Program-made: the position numbers and the translations under genes
Notes under the pieces: model-generated
Told to the model about the DNA's origin: nothing
Seen by the model: the letters and a program-made list of their open reading frames with translations, nothing else
Databases searched by the model: none
Shown: one piece after another, positions 32,568 through 44,699 of the stretch
How the letters are laid out: each line of letters opens with the position of its first letter
How positions within the stretch are numbered: the first letter of the stretch is position 1
Assembly: GCA_032716605.1 (NCBI GenBank)
Contig: CM064572.1
Coordinates: 44,722,563 to 44,786,562 of the forward strand
From: Paralithodes platypus
Lineage: Eukaryota > Arthropoda > Malacostraca > Decapoda > Lithodidae
Direction of reading: 5' to 3'
DNA: 64,000 bases

Positions 32568-34475
32568 TGTGACGCTTCTGCATAATAGCCACGTGCGGGC
32601 ATGCGCGCGCGCGTCGGCTGCCCAGCCGTTTAGAAACCGGCTGGTGGCAGCCGGCCGGCAGGCTTTTCCTTAGTATATATCCTACGACAACGTAACTAAT
32701 GTCTGGGATATTCTTATGTTGTTTCACAGCTTGTAGCTGCCCTTATTCTTAACCAACGCATCTTAGTATATTTTATTCTCGATAGTTGATTGTTTCATTA
32801 TAATATATAAGATGTAAGTCTAGTGAGAGTGGGAGGAGACGAGCGGGAGAGAGAGACCGGCTGGGTGACGTCGTTGCTTCGCGCGGAGAGTCCAGCTTGG
32901 GACGAGCCTGAAGCGTTGCCACATGCATTTGATTGCAACGTTAGGCTTAGTTTCGACTCACGCACGGGGTAGAGGATTTTGACCAGGCAACAGTGTTGAG
33001 TGTTGCCAAGCCTGGGATGTATTTTGTATGCCTAGGGTGGGGTTCAGACAGATTCAAGACTCAGAGCTCACCTCACTGTCGTACCCTTCGGACCCCCTTG
33101 ATATCTATCCCTCTCAACCCCACTTAGAAACGTTTTCTCTTACTTTTTATACCTTCTTTCCACTACTTCACCAATCTATTTAATTATCCCATCCCCTTGA
33201 TAGAACTTATATCTATTATTGTATTAACGACGAGCTCTCAGATAATTAGATAGGATTTTGGGCCTTATGCAGAGATTTAATTGTTAATGAGACCTAGGAA
33301 GCTTTTTTTGTTGTCTCATATTTGGTGGTTTCATGCTTGCTAGTGTGTTCTTGTGTCAGGTTAGTAGGGGCTAGACCGGAGGGGAGGCTTTTTTGCGATC
33401 CTTTAAGTAAAGTCTGCTGGTGCGAGTCCTGTGGACCCGCACGACTTTACTAGGATACCCGTGGGAGTCTGGGGGCATTTTCTTGTCTGTGTACCTGTGT
33501 GTCTAGTGTTGTGTTGTGTGAGGGCCCTTGCCTAGTCCACTCAGCACTGCGCTAGCACGTCTTGCTTTTGTTTTAGGGTCACCAGGAGAGAGTCAGATAC
33601 TTGGGATCTGAGTCTCTCAAGAGAGCACCCTTTTAATTAGAGTAATTTGGCGCACAGACTTGGGAACGTCCCTAGGCTAGAGCAGGTGGATCAGCCCGGG
33701 TATCCGAAGCCTATATCCTTCCGGCTAGACCTCTGCCACCTGGCAGATTAACAGCTAGGGGTTTATTATTTCTGTATGCTTGTTATTGTGCCACAGTTTA
33801 CCGTTTTTGTGAGCATTGTGAGTCAGGGTGTGGCTTAGAAACTCTGTCCGAGCAGGCTTGCCTGACTAAGAGTGAGAAGCACACCTGTATTTGGTTATGT
33901 TGCGAGTTGCTGCCTTTATTTAATTAGACCTATGCCATTATACACTGTATGTCCTATCACTAGTATTTATTCCTGCTTATGAGTTAAGAGTTCTCTAAAT
34001 CCGTAACGTATTTTCTTTGCTAAGCATCAGATCCTACAGTAGCCGCATGCAGTTTAGAAACCCGCATCGTGTCTACCTGTATGATGTTTTGAGGACTGTT
34101 TGCTTTCACCTTCTTTCACGCAGGGGTGATTAGTTGTATTAATTAACGTAACGTTAAATGTACTTTCTTCTAGTTTGTTATTAAATTGTTTCTGCAATTT
34201 AATTCCATTATCTATCTTTTCCTTGAAGCTTTAAGTCAACTTAATTGTGTGATCTTTTATATAGCCTGCTTGACTATCAGCAGTCTATAGTGCGTGCACC
34301 CTGTAACCGAATCTTAGGATACCTCGTTGTCCAGGCAGGACTCTTGACGGTTTAGGGTGGTTTGTTGCCTGGGTTTATAGATAAGGGTTGGATCTAGCGT
34401 TTTCCGTTGTTGCTTGTTGCCGCATACCTAGTCCAATAGAAAGAGCCCAGTGTTTATATATCCCAGGACGTAACA
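32568..34475 (+). repeat. 3' LTR of Element 2
   Basis: TGTGACGCTTCTGCATAATA to GGACGTAACA, followed by gcta. Its length is 1908 bp against 1904 bp for the 5' LTR. Confidence 0.93.
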
Positions 34476-34479
34476 GCTA

Positions 34480-35590
34480 TAATTCCTAGGCATGAAGAAT
34501 CAGAATTACTTACATCAGTAATCAAATGAACGTAAATACTAATTCATAAAATAATTACAATGGCGGTTAATTAATGGAAAATTAAATGGGGAACTCGAGA
34601 AGTATATCTGTTTATAGAATAACAACACTTCTCAAGGAGGAGACTGAGGTAAATTAGTTATGAAAATGAGCGTAGGTTCTAGGTAATCAGTGATGAATTA
34701 AGAAGGGGAATTATAACACAAAATACACTTCGACCTCAACTTGCAACATACATAACAGAATACATATAATAGGAAACTCTGTGAGTGCGTGGCGACGTGA
34801 ATTAATTAACACAATTATATAACGTATGTGTAGGACGTTCTAGAGGAGATGAATTAATTATGAGAACTAGGTCTTGGACACAGACCTAGCAAGGACTTTA
34901 TATAAGATTCAGAAGGATTAACACAGTACGCAAGGAACTTGGACACAGGTATCGGAATAAATTAGCACAACACGATTCACATATTTTAACCTTTACCTCG
35001 ACAACAATAACACAAAATAAGATACACAGGGACACTTAGGGAAAGATTGGAGGGTAGAGAGAGTACGGGTCTGGCCGACGCAGATCGTAGGTCCGTTGAG
35101 CAGCACTTCAGGGGTAGAGGGCGTCACTCGAGCAGGACTTCAGGGGGGCACTTCAGGCAAGCACACTCTCCGGGTAGGGTAGGGGCAGGCTAGTACAAGC
35201 CACTACTGACTCTGCTCCTTGTTCAGGTTTAGGGTAGTACCGCAGTTGAGGTACAATCTCTACAATTTCTTAGAGGTAATATTCGGCTTTATTCTTGACT
35301 CTCGTTTACAGGGGTTCAAGGTCATAGGGATATGGGGAAATTGGTTGTGATGAAGTTGTGAGGTAAATACTTCCCGTAGACATACAGAATAGCTGTTTAC
35401 ATTGGTACATATATAATAGGTAGTTTATTAATTACTTAGGTGCTAGTTACTTAGTCTAATAATGGAGAAATCTTATGTGTACGGAATCGTCCATAAGCTA
35501 AACTCCTAGACAAATGTTATTACAGCTCACCTATGAGTCATTCTTTGTAAAGGGTTATGATATTTCCCAGTTTGTCATAATTTGTCCTCC
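34480..35590. other. Unassigned stretch right of Element 2
   Basis: An AT-rich half followed by a GC-richer segment near 35030-35260 with repeated CACTTCAGG and GACTTCAGG words. I recognise no gene. It could be part of another retroelement. Confidence 0.4.
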
Positions 35591-35593
35591 TGT

Positions 35594-36106
35594 CTACATC
35601 CATTTATATCTGTAGACTTCGGGCCGTTGATGTTTTATTTGCATAAACATTTCTTCACTGTACTGCATATCCGGGAGCTGAGGAAATGCTGCGCTGTGGT
35701 TGGCTGTGAAGGTTGGAGAGCAGGGCATGGATTGGCCGTGAGGATTTCCCATACTTGTGGCTGGTGGCTGTTGTCTTAGAGCACGGGGAACCAGGGTTCG
35801 CTCCTGTATTTGTGCGGTGATTAGAGTACGGGGAAACAGGGGTGGATCTTGTATTTTTCTTCTTCTCTCCTTTAGCTCTCCTGTCTTCTTAGGGTCTTTT
35901 AGTTGCAGACTGGCTATTCTGCAACTGTTCTCTGCAAGGCTTGTCTTCAGACCCGTCATTTCCTTTTTCCTTTTGGGTGATGGTGATATCACTCGATTGG
36001 GTGGCCCTGCAAGGGGGACTGTGGACGGTGGGGGCATAGGCCCGGGAGTGCAAGCCCGTGGGCTGAGGATCCCCTCCCCCGCTGCCCTCTCAGAGACAGA
36101 TCTCAT
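35594..36106 (-). CDS. Unrecognised 170-residue proline-rich frame
   Basis: The start codon is at 36106 and the stop near 35594. The N-terminal half is rich in proline and basic residues (PSPKRKKE, KERRRKIQD). The C-terminal part reads AAFPQLPDMQYSEEMFMQIK then HQRPEVYRYKWM, a more protein-like composition than the surrounding frames. I do not recognise a domain. In this repeat-filled setting an ORF1 or Gag fragment is possible, but nothing proves it is expressed. Confidence 0.25.
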   Translation of the reverse strand: MRSVSERAAGEGILSPRACTPGPMPPPSTVPLAGPPNRVISPSPKRKKEMTGLKTSLAENSCRIASLQLKDPKKTGELKERRRKIQDPPLFPRTLITAQIQERTLVPRALRQQPPATSMGNPHGQSMPCSPTFTANHSAAFPQLPDMQYSEEMFMQIKHQRPEVYRYKWM

Positions 36107-36219
36107 CTTGCCCTGGCCTCTTCGGGGGCCCGAGCATCTCGCGCGGTTTAGGGCAACCCGACTAGAGGTATTGACTTTGATCTAGCAGAATTTGTTTACA
36201 TCTAACGATATCAGTTCTA

Positions 36220-36700
36220 GTGATATTCTGGAGATTTGAACCATTTTAGGCAAAGTTCTAGAGAGCATTGTTCAAGTGATTTTTTTTGTTTTTTTTTTCT
36301 GTGCGGATGAGGGAGGCAAAAGGCAAACCTGACTGTGACGAGTGCCTCACCCAGAGTTGAAAGAGTGACATGGCCAAAATCAAGAAATGTTCGAGCCAAA
36401 ATGTCTGGACACAAGAAGTTTGAAGCAATTTAAGTCATAAGATGAGGGAAAGATGGATTCAGGGGGAGAGTTCCAGAGCTCAGCTGTTGAATAGAAGAAG
36501 GATTGGGAGTATCGCTTCACTCTTGAGTTTGAGAGTTGTACAGAGTAGGGGGGTGGGGGGATTGTGTTGCAAGACGGGCACTACGTACCCTACGTAGAGG
36601 AGGTGGTATACACTGAGAGAGCTCTGAGGAACACTGATTATAGTAGTAGCGATAGAATAGCTAGAGAGATGCAACATTGCGACGAACAGAGAGAGATTGC
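36220..36700 (-). pseudogene. LINE C-terminal fragment (tail type A)
   Basis: The minus strand reads VQLSNSRVKRYSQSFFYSTA then ELWNSPPESIFPSSYDLNCF and KLLVSRHF, broken upstream by frame changes. FFxxTAxLWNSLPxSxFPSxYDLxxFKxxVxRH is a common LINE polymerase tail. The last ~130 bp (36290-36420) recurs at 46985 and 51190. Confidence 0.65.
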
Positions 36701-36799
36701 TTATAGTCAGTGAGTGGACAGGAGTTAATGATACGAACGGCTTTCCTTACTACTGTGTCTAGAAGTGCGGCCTTCTAGCGACTTATGAACACGAATTTA

Positions 36800-38600
36800 G
36801 CGGTATATATGTTGTGGTTTGATATGGTACCCCTTGGTAGCTCTGACCCACACAATCACAGACCCAGTGTATTATTTTGACCTCACCAACACAAATCCTC
36901 TATTCTCTCTTCCCTCACTCTTTTAACAAGTATTTCCGGCACTTCCTTTCTCTCGTTCTCCCTTTCTCTCACTCTCTTTCTCTCTCTCTCTCTCTAGACA
37001 CATTTAAATACAGGTTAAACTCATACCATAGAGTAGTTGGTAATAATGATAACTGATAAGAGAACCTGGCAGAAATTAACACTGTTTTCAGTTGAAGAGA
37101 GCAGAAGGGAAAAGAAGTGGAAGGTATACAATATATTACGTTTCCATTTCTAACCATTCTGTAAATTCCTTCAGGCAATTTTCAAGCCCTGCAAATTGAT
37201 TCACTTCTAACTATTTTCGTATATGACAAATTAGACGCTCCACACACAAGCTTCTTGGGGTGAGCACCAGATGGAGAATGGTCGCTTTGGTGACTAACCA
37301 GAATATGTTTTAGGACAAAAAGAAATATAACCAGATTATGCGTTATATATATACTATTAGCAGCCATGGGTATGATTTTTGAAGCAGTTTTCGTGTGTTT
37401 AATTTGTAGTATATTCGCCCTTTGTATAATTATTATATAAAACTAGATTTCTCTGAATGTCTCAAACCTTTGTACAAAATATATTATCGTTTCAGTACCT
37501 TTATTCAGAGGTTTATGAAGTAAATAATTCATCCAATGTAAGTTTCTTAGAAGTGTTTGACATAGATAGCGTTTAAACCTCACGTAGATTAGAATATTAT
37601 AGTAGTCCATAAAATAAGATAGGCTTTACCAATTATTGGTCTTGGGTGTGGTCTTGGGCTTATAAATTTTACTGTTGCTACGGTACGAAAACCTCTATAC
37701 GTAAACAGGTCTTCTCGCCGTTCACGGATTTCGCCATTCCTTTACTCTCTATTACTATATCATGTGAAGCATGATTATATTTTCATATAAGTATGCTCTA
37801 TTAATTGATGCTATGCATTATCATAATAAGATAAGTTTTTACAAGAAATCAACAGAAGTTCTGGAATATTTAGAAAGCTGTCGATATAGTTTTTGGAAGC
37901 GAAAATGACAGTGGGTTGCTCGCGCGTTTGAGTTAGTGTGTGGGGAGAAGCGTGAGGGAGAGCAATATCATACGTCGGGCAGTGATGAGTTAGGAGGTTC
38001 TGCCATATTTTCATCTATATGGGCATCTATGTTTTCAGTGAGTTTTAGCAATTGTTAAACTTACTGACAGTAGCTTATTCCACTGTAAATTATTCTACAA
38101 TAACATGTGTTTATTATAGATATTATTTCTATATGGATTTGGTGCTTAGCAAGTTAACATTCATACTTTGCAAGCAATTTGTGTATTCTCATAAACAAAA
38201 TTGTTTCGCCATATGTAATGAATTATAGGGTTATAGTTGATATATATATTAATTGTGTGTGCACAAATAGATATGATACTGCCCAAAAAATACCATTTGT
38301 GGTGAATGGAGTGTCTTTTAAACGAAGCTGATTATATTGTTGAGTTGCCAAGTAAATTACCACTTATTCTAGGGTCCTGCCACAATGCGACAATTTTCCG
38401 ACTGGTGGTCACCACAAGAAGCTTGTGAGTAGCGCTTCTAATTGCCACAAGGTGCAGAGAGTGAAGAGAGAGCCTTCATCTTAGCTTATCCTTTCCTTCC
38501 ACTTTCCCTTACTATTGGGGTTGCTATCTCTACTACGATTAAGTCCTGGCCACCTCGCAGGGATCGTAAAATCTGTGTAGCCAGTGTATCTATATAAACC
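36800..38600. other. AT-rich non-coding stretch
   Basis: A short (CT)n tract at 36960-36995. Otherwise I see no gene or repeat that I can name. Confidence 0.4.
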
Positions 38601-38679
38601 TATGTAAATCTCCAGTGCTCGCTCGCTCGCTCTCTCTCTCATCCACATTCCTACTCACACGGGCTAAATTCCCTTTGCC

Positions 38680-38830
38680 CTCTCTATATCTATCTATCTC
38701 TATATATCTATCTATCTAAATATATATCTATCTATATATCTATCTATAATTATCTATTTATCTTTCTATCTACCTATCTATCTATATATTCATCTATCTA
38801 TCTATATATCTACAGTACTTATATATCTTA
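38680..38830. repeat. (TATC)n microsatellite
   Basis: TATC/TATA mixture of about 150 bp, after a short (CT)n tract at 38620-38640. Confidence 0.85.
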
Positions 38831-38963
38831 TGTATTCAATGTTCTTAAATAAAGCAATTGTGGAAGACAAAAGATTTGATATACACAAAATAGAGAATGT
38901 TTAGCATGTTTGCATCAGATGATAAAGCTTCGTTAACTCGGCAGATGCCCAGCCCCTGTAGTA

Positions 38964-38996
38964 TATACACCATGCCGCTGTGCGGCATGGTGTATA
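38964..38996. other. Perfect 15-bp hairpin with 3-base loop
   Basis: TATACACCATGCCGC, loop TGT, then GCGGCATGGTGTATA. The stem is fully paired. I see no gene next to it and the function is unknown. Confidence 0.8.
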
Positions 38997-39429
38997 CTCA
39001 TTAAAATCGTTATTTTACCATGAATCTCATTAATACTTATCCATATGCACCTATTTTACGTTTAATATGAAGATAGTAACATGTTACAACAATAAAACAA
39101 GTGGGAAAAGTGTTTGGATGGTGAGAAACGTGAAATAAAGTAGAGCGGTTCAGTCATGAAGTTGGAGGAGAGAGACCACATCCTCCTCTCAGGAGGCCTG
39201 GAGAGAGACTGAGGCCACTATCTCTATCTCTCTCTCTTTCCCACGCATAGACACATAGATGTGTGCAAGACACATAGACCACGCCCTGCAAGCGACTCGC
39301 TAATATTAGCACAAAAATATACCAAAGAATAAGGGAAGAACAGGGAAAATAGGTGATAATTGAAGGGGGGGGGGGGAAGGAGGGGATGTGGAGATGTGAA
39401 AGAGTGATATGTGGCATGGCTGAGGGGCA

Positions 39430-39453
39430 AAAAAAAAAAAAAAAAAAAAAAAA
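39430..39453. repeat. Poly(A) run
   Basis: An uninterrupted A tract. A poly(G) run of ten lies at about 39366-39375. No LINE body was recognised upstream. Confidence 0.9.
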
Positions 39454-39562
39454 TCAAGTGCTACTGGGGTGTTTTAAATGTTTTTTTTTAGGCCTAGGAT
39501 CTTAAGAGTCTCCCCGCAGTTACCCAGTAAAACCTCTTAAGAGTCTCCCTGCAGCTGCCGGG

Positions 39563-39858
39563 TTAAGGGGGGTCACCTGCTTTTTTTCTCCTTTTTTCCT
39601 GGCGAGCGATAGCGAGCCAACATATATTTTTTAAATGTTTTTGAAGCAGGCTACATTTTGTAGATTTTTCGATAGAAAAATGTCCCCGGCAAAGCCGGAT
39701 TTCTCCATACAATGCTGGCTCGCTATCGCTCACCAGGAAAAAATTGACACCTGGAAGAGGATAAACGTCTTAAAACAGTAGGCTGAATGGGGCCGAATGG
39801 ATACAATCCAGAGAAAGAGTGAAAAGGAGAGAACAAAAAAACAGGTCACCCCCTTTAA
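39563..39858 (+). mobile_element. FB1 MITE, shorter copy, TTAA at both ends
   Basis: Ends TTAAGGGGGGTCACCTG and CAGGTCACCCCCTTTAA. The left arm lacks the ~90 bp from the TTGTATCC word to GGTGTCGATT that the other FB1 copies have. The right arm is complete. Confidence 0.85.
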
Positions 39859-39925
39859 TCCGTTTGGTCATTCGAACAATGCAAATGATTCCGGATTTAT
39901 AACGCTTACCTTCTATTGGTCACTG

Positions 39926-40135
39926 TGGTTTGTTCATTCTAGGCTGGGCAGAAATCGTAACCTCTAACCTCTCATAACTCAAAAAGGACAAGAGTTATCG
40001 AGCTAATATTTCTACCAAATAGGAAGACTTGGCCAGGGAATAAGTGTATGAATTGACAGCTCATTTGCTCTGGCCCTTTTTGAGTTAGATAGGTTAGAGG
40101 TTACGAGTTCTGCCCAACCTAGAATGAACGGACTA
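39926..40135. mobile_element. TA-flanked MITE (mariner-like), copy 1
   Basis: Inverted arms: TTCATTCTAGGCTGGGCAGA with AATCGTAACCTCTAACCTCT against AGGTTAGAGGTTACGAGTTC and TGCCCAACCTAGAATGAACG. The centre carries AGCTAATATTTCTACCAAAT. It is non-coding. Close copies at 40709 and 61583 define the family. Confidence 0.75.
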
Positions 40136-40239
40136 TAATAAATTATTCACCCATTTTCACTGAGGTAACTATTGAATATAAAGGTCGCCATCCTTTACCT
40201 ATTTGCTCATCATGATATATCTAATCGATGCATTAATTA

Positions 40240-40620
40240 ATTTTGGGTGGATTTGACACGTCAGCCTTGATCAGCAACCCATCCAGGGGAGACAACCATA
40301 TAAAAATCTTGGTGGAAGGCACTCATCAACTTTGGTCGGCATCCCGTCTAGGGGAGTAAGCCTTATACTAGTCCATACCGGTCATTTACGGATGAAGCAG
40401 GATGGTGGATGGACTAGCCAACCACCACTGTTGAAACAAATAGTGCTAAAGAGATACATAGATGGCCTTGGAGTTGGACAGACCCTAAGTTGAGTTGTCA
40501 ATCCTGTAAATATTTCAATAAACTGGCACGGGTTGTCCTTCTCACAGGGGACAGTTCCGCTTGGGGGCATTTTGTGTAGGGCCACCCTCAAAAGGTGGAG
40601 TAAGACATCCATCAATAGGT
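40240..40620 (+). pseudogene. LINE 3'-end fragment (AWGxFV type)
   Basis: The plus strand encodes LARVVLLTGDSSAWGHFV, similar to LTGDRGAWGRFVRGHPFG at 7690, and then a GATA-type tail (AGATAGATGGATGG). A longer match to 54245-54560 covers GATCAGCAACCC, GGGAGTAAGCCTTAT and TGGACAGACC-like words. No catalytic region is present. Confidence 0.6.
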
Positions 40621-40708
40621 AGATAGATGGATGGATTTATTTAATTAAATATATTATGATATTTGATGTCAGATCACTTCTAAACTGCACATAAAGGATA
40701 GGTAACTA

Positions 40709-40917
40709 TAGTCCGTTCATTCTAGGTTGGGCAGAAATCGTAACTTCTAACCTCTGTAACTCAAAAAGGACTAGAGCAAATGAACTGTCAATTTTCACAG
40801 CTACTCCCTTGCCCAGTCTTCCTATTTGGTAGAAATATTAGCTCGATTATTCTAGTTCTTTTTTAGTTACAGAGGTTAGAGGTTACGATTTCTGCCCAAT
40901 CTAGAACGAACAGACTA
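40709..40917. mobile_element. TA-flanked MITE, copy 2, TA duplication
   Basis: Starts TAGTCCGTTCATTCTAGGTT, ends GAACGAACAGACTA, with TA on each side (40707-40708 and 40918-40919). The inverted arms are about 60 bp. Confidence 0.8.
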
Positions 40918-40948
40918 TAGCTAATGTAAATGTGAGATGGACTAGACG

Positions 40949-41161
40949 TTAATCCCTTCAGGACGATGAAGTAATGTTCATCATATTCTGGTTACCATTG
41001 GACGATTTTCGTTAGCTTATAATCTATCTTCAGGACTCAAAGGGGTACATACGATCTCAATACACTCTCTGGATAGCATAGGTCCTGTTTAATCTGCAGA
41101 AATTCGTCTAACTTTAGCCAGAATTATAGGTTAACAAACGTCATCGTGTTTAAGGGGTAAC
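40949..41161. mobile_element. ~215-bp CCCTTT MITE, diverged copy
   Basis: TTAATCCCTTCAGGACGATG at one end and CATCGTGTTTAAGGGGTAAC at the other are imperfect inverted repeats. ATTCTGGTTACCATTGGACG and ATTCGTCTAACTTTAGCCAG resemble the family words ATTCTGGC...AGACGA. Confidence 0.6.
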
Positions 41162-41545
41162 TGAATGAAACTGGAGATTATACTACACTATTTACGAGAA
41201 ACATTATAACAACTGCAGAAAGCCAATGGTAGCATTATCTTCTATTTCCACTTCCCTCATTTCATCTGTTCCCCTCTTCTACTCTCGCACTTCTCTTATT
41301 TTCTGTCCTTTTTGTGTCTTCTTCATGACTTGTATTCTTTTCTGTTTTCTCTTTTCCTCTTCTCTCTATGTTTCTTCACTTTTTATACTCCTGTTATGTT
41401 CTTCCTTTCTCTCTACATCTCACCTCACGCTTCTCTATTATCTCCTCTCCTCTGTTTTCTTCTTCTCCCCTATCTACTCCTGTTCTTTCGAATTTCTGTT
41501 ATCTGTATTCTCTCCCTTTCTGTACTCTCCTTACCTCTGTTGTCT

Positions 41546-41548
<3 letters not shown>

Positions 41549-41625
<77 letters not shown>

Positions 41626-41682
41626 TCTAGTAACAAGATGGAAGCCCTTCGTTTAGGCAACACAGCCATTTGTTCTCTATCA

Positions 41683-41756
<74 letters not shown>
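41549..41756. repeat. Two (CT)n microsatellites split by ~70 bp
   Basis: CT tracts at about 41549-41621 and 41688-41754. A serine/leucine/phenylalanine frame upstream (from 41226) is pyrimidine bias and I do not count it as a gene. Confidence 0.95.
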
Positions 41757-41760
<4 letters not shown>

Positions 41761-42263
41761 TCCATATTCTTGCTCACACCGGCTAAATTCCCTTCTCTCT
41801 TCCCTTCTCTCTCACTGTCTTTCTTTTTTATTAAACATTGTTACAAATTATGATACTGGTCAAAGTGAGAAAATACATTATTCAATATCACTATCTAAAG
41901 ACCAGATTATGTTAAGTTTGCATTAAAGACAATCTATATAAAATCATTTAAAAATATGTTATTGTTAGGAGTGTAAGAAAGTATGTTTAAGTGTTTGCAC
42001 ATTGTTAATGATTAAACATTAATATTACAGCTTAAACCATTGCACATGTACCGGTAAGAGTATTTATATGTGACAGAACGTTGTAAGTGGGTGGTGTTCA
42101 AAGGACTGGAGTTTTCGCAGAGAGGCTCCAGTCCTGACGTTATTCTTGACTTACAGTGTGCTGGCTTAATAATCCAATAGGGTTGATAGCCTCTGAAGTC
42201 CTATTTAAAATAACTAAGGGTGGTGTTAGGTCAGGGCACAATGACGGCTGCTCCCCTGGATGT

Positions 42264-42754
42264 TTAACACCTAACGAGCGTCCTAGGCGGTAATTTATAT
42301 GTACCGCCCAGCGGGGTGTTTTTACCCTAAATAGGGTTGTTTACGTGATCATTGTCATGCCTAAATAAGACCCAGTGTGTAAAACAAGTATCTATCCCTG
42401 AAAGGGCATAAACAGAGCTTTTCCATTAATGACACCCCAACCATCCTTTTACGACCGCTAGTTTTCTTGCAACGATCGCGCAACACGAGTGCAAAAACCA
42501 TGTAATTAGGTACTTTCCCTACATAATTCCCTGTGTAGCGAGTGTGAGGAGGGAAGGAAGGATGGTTTTCACTTCAGTTGGCCCACCGCGGTGGTGTGCG
42601 ACGGTCATAGCCTTACTACGCTCCTCACACCGCTCAGCTCTCTCTCTCTGCAATATTGCGTGCTGAAAATGGCACACGACATAAGTTGTGAACCGCTACT
42701 TAGTCCAAATTTATTTCACACGACATAAGTTGCGCGCCGCCAATAAAGGGTTAA
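42264..42754 (+). mobile_element. ~490-bp TTAA MITE (piggyBac-like), copy 2
   Basis: TTAACACCTAACGAGCGTCC at the left and AATAAAGGGTTAA at the right, matching 10539-11026 across its length. TTAA on both sides is the expected target duplication. Confidence 0.85.
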
Positions 42755-42945
42755 CAAAGTGCTTCACCTTCATCACATGCGCCTTGTAGAACACTGTCAA
42801 GCCTGTAATATTGCTCCTGTTTAGCAAGGTGTTCAGAGGGGTGTCATGTCCTTGATTTGCTTCTACTCTCTCTCTCTCTCTATCTATCGATCGATCTATG
42901 TATATCTATCTACATTAATATCCCTGCTCACACCGACTAAATTCC

Positions 42946-42947
42946 CT

Positions 42948-43001
<54 letters not shown>

Positions 43002-43002
43002 C

Positions 43003-43076
<74 letters not shown>
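42946..43076. repeat. (CT)n microsatellite
   Basis: About 130 bp of CT with one CCTTTTCC interruption near 43000. Confidence 0.95.
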
Positions 43077-43078
<2 letters not shown>

Positions 43079-43149
43079 CCTGTCACCACAAGACTAAGTA
43101 GGGCAGGATAGCTAGGAGGTATACAATCCCTTTGTATCCTGAAATAATG

Positions 43150-43375
43150 CACACTTATATGTTGTTGTCGTTGTTCACCAAGCTGTCTGGCCGAGCAGCA
43201 CCAAGGTCCCGAGCAAGGCCAAGACCATAACCGAGCGCCCCCACAGAGCCCTCCCTGCTTACCAGTAAAGCCCAGGTGACCAAAGCCACTCCAAGGCGAG
43301 GAGCTGAAGACGGTGCGGAAACGCCCGGGAAACCAAAGTCCAACCCAAGGCCCTGTGCCCCTCAGCAATTATGAA
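43150..43375 (-). pseudogene. 3' end of the Jockey-like LINE family
   Basis: The minus strand ends GTGCTGCTCGGCCAGACAGC then TTGGTGAACAACGACAACAA. This matches CTGTTCGGCCAGGCAGCTTA and GGGAACAACAACAA at the end of the LINE at 658-3165. The decayed protein reads ALWGRSVM...LLGQTA against ALWESPIG...LFGQAA. It places the true LINE end at the (AAC)n tail. Confidence 0.65.
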
Positions 43376-43659
43376 GGGAAAGTTGAGGGTGCAAAGGAAA
43401 CATGTGACGCTTTGGCTCCCAGGCTGCCAACCTCTAGGTTGGCAGTAGGGAGGTCAATCCACGGAAGAGACGGAAGAGACGCCGTAATTTGAGATCTAGA
43501 AAATACTGTATATAAGTAAAAGGAACAGTCAGAGTAAGCTGTGGGTATGGCAGAGAACGCTCAGCTCTCACTCTGATAGGCCAGCCCATCACCACTGTTG
43601 TTTTGTTTTGTTTTGTTTTTCATATGAAGGGGGGGGGGACGTTATTTACCACATATATC

Positions 43660-43735
43660 TCGTGTTAGTGACCTGAAGAAGCTTTCTGCGAAACGTTGTC
43701 AATAAAGTGCTCCTCCTCAGATGGCGTATTTTATT
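43660..43735 (+). mobile_element. Retroelement 3' tail, Penelope/hammerhead-like pattern
   Basis: CCTGAAGAAGCTTTCTGCGA then AACGTTGTCAATAAAG. The CTGAAGAAG...GCGAAACGTT...AATAAA order is common in tails of retroelements and loosely echoes a hammerhead core. No ORF is attached. Confidence 0.3.
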
Positions 43736-44354
43736 CATATATCTCTGTCTTCTTGCCTGAGCTGTTACATTATTTTAGTAATGAAATAAATCGTTAGGGA
43801 TGAAAACTGTTTATATATATTTAAAACATACTTATACTACTAGGGTAGAAGTTTTCCAACAGTTGATCACAAACTTATACTTTATTTAATAAACTCAAAA
43901 AGGCAATTTATATTCCATAAAATTAATGGTTCTCGGTCCGGGTTGAAATAAGTTCAAACTAGAAGAAGCGGACTATCTACGATTACACAATATAAACTTG
44001 TCCTTTGGAACTGTCAATTCCCATTACAATCTATCTGTCTAAGCGCTTTTCAAAGATTGACTTAACTCGACTTAACAGCCTAGTTTCCAAATGGGCAGGC
44101 CTTTGTACCTTTCTCTTGACTATTAAAAGGTTTCCTGCAACTATCTTACAATAATTTCCTCTAGTGTAATCTGAATGATCAATAATTGTGAAGTATTGAC
44201 AAAACCATAGCAATTACCACCAACAATGATTGTTTATCTAAAAATACGTCAGGTTAATTTCCGATAATGAAAGAACATGGGAGGACAAAGCGTATTTAGC
44301 TCATTACAAACAAACAATGCCGAGCTAGCTCAGTTTGAAAACAAAAGCTGAATA

Positions 44355-44566
44355 GGTACGGTGGTGCTAATAATTCATGTCTCAGGTGTCATTACGTTTG
44401 GCTCACTCTGTTGAATAGGATGGATACGTTTAGGAACATGGTTATATATCTCACTCGAAGCGAATATATCAAATTTTAGATATTGCTGATACCAATTATT
44501 AATCTATACATACATGGTGACGAAACATCACTTAGTAGGCCGACTGTACTAGGTTGCAGAAGGCTA
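44355..44566 (+). repeat. Dispersed repeat, pair with 58600-58820
   Basis: Shared text: TACGGTGGTGCTAATAA, CATTACGTTTGGCTC, AGGAACATG, ATATCTCACTC, ACATCACTTA and TAGGCCGA. I found no terminal inverted repeat. Class unknown. Confidence 0.7.
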
Positions 44567-44614
44567 GAAACTTGTCTAATATTTGATAATTAAACCGATG
44601 GGAGGAGGAAGAAA

Positions 44615-44620
44615 TATATA

Positions 44621-44676
<56 letters not shown>
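44615..44676. repeat. (TA)n microsatellite
   Basis: Pure TA of about 55 bp. Confidence 0.9.
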
Positions 44677-44680
<4 letters not shown>

Positions 44681-44699
44681 TTAGAGCAAACTTCCAGCT

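Larger units (their letters stand above)
25058..34475 (+). mobile_element. Element 2: near-complete Gmr1-like Ty3 LTR retrotransposon
   Basis: Left LTR 25058-26961, right LTR 32568-34475, target duplication gcta at 25054-25057 and 34476-34479. Between them are a primer site, a 213-bp leader, a single-frame gag-pol and a polypurine tract. Total length is about 9.4 kb. Pol order is protease, integrase, RT, RNase H. The LTRs differ at scattered single bases only, so the insertion is not ancient. Two stop codons in gag prevent full translation. Confidence 0.93.

Noticed and set aside
38940..39000. Helitron 3' terminus
   Set aside because: A hairpin and CTGG are present, but the following base is G rather than the T expected at a Helitron insertion. 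Kept only as an open observation.
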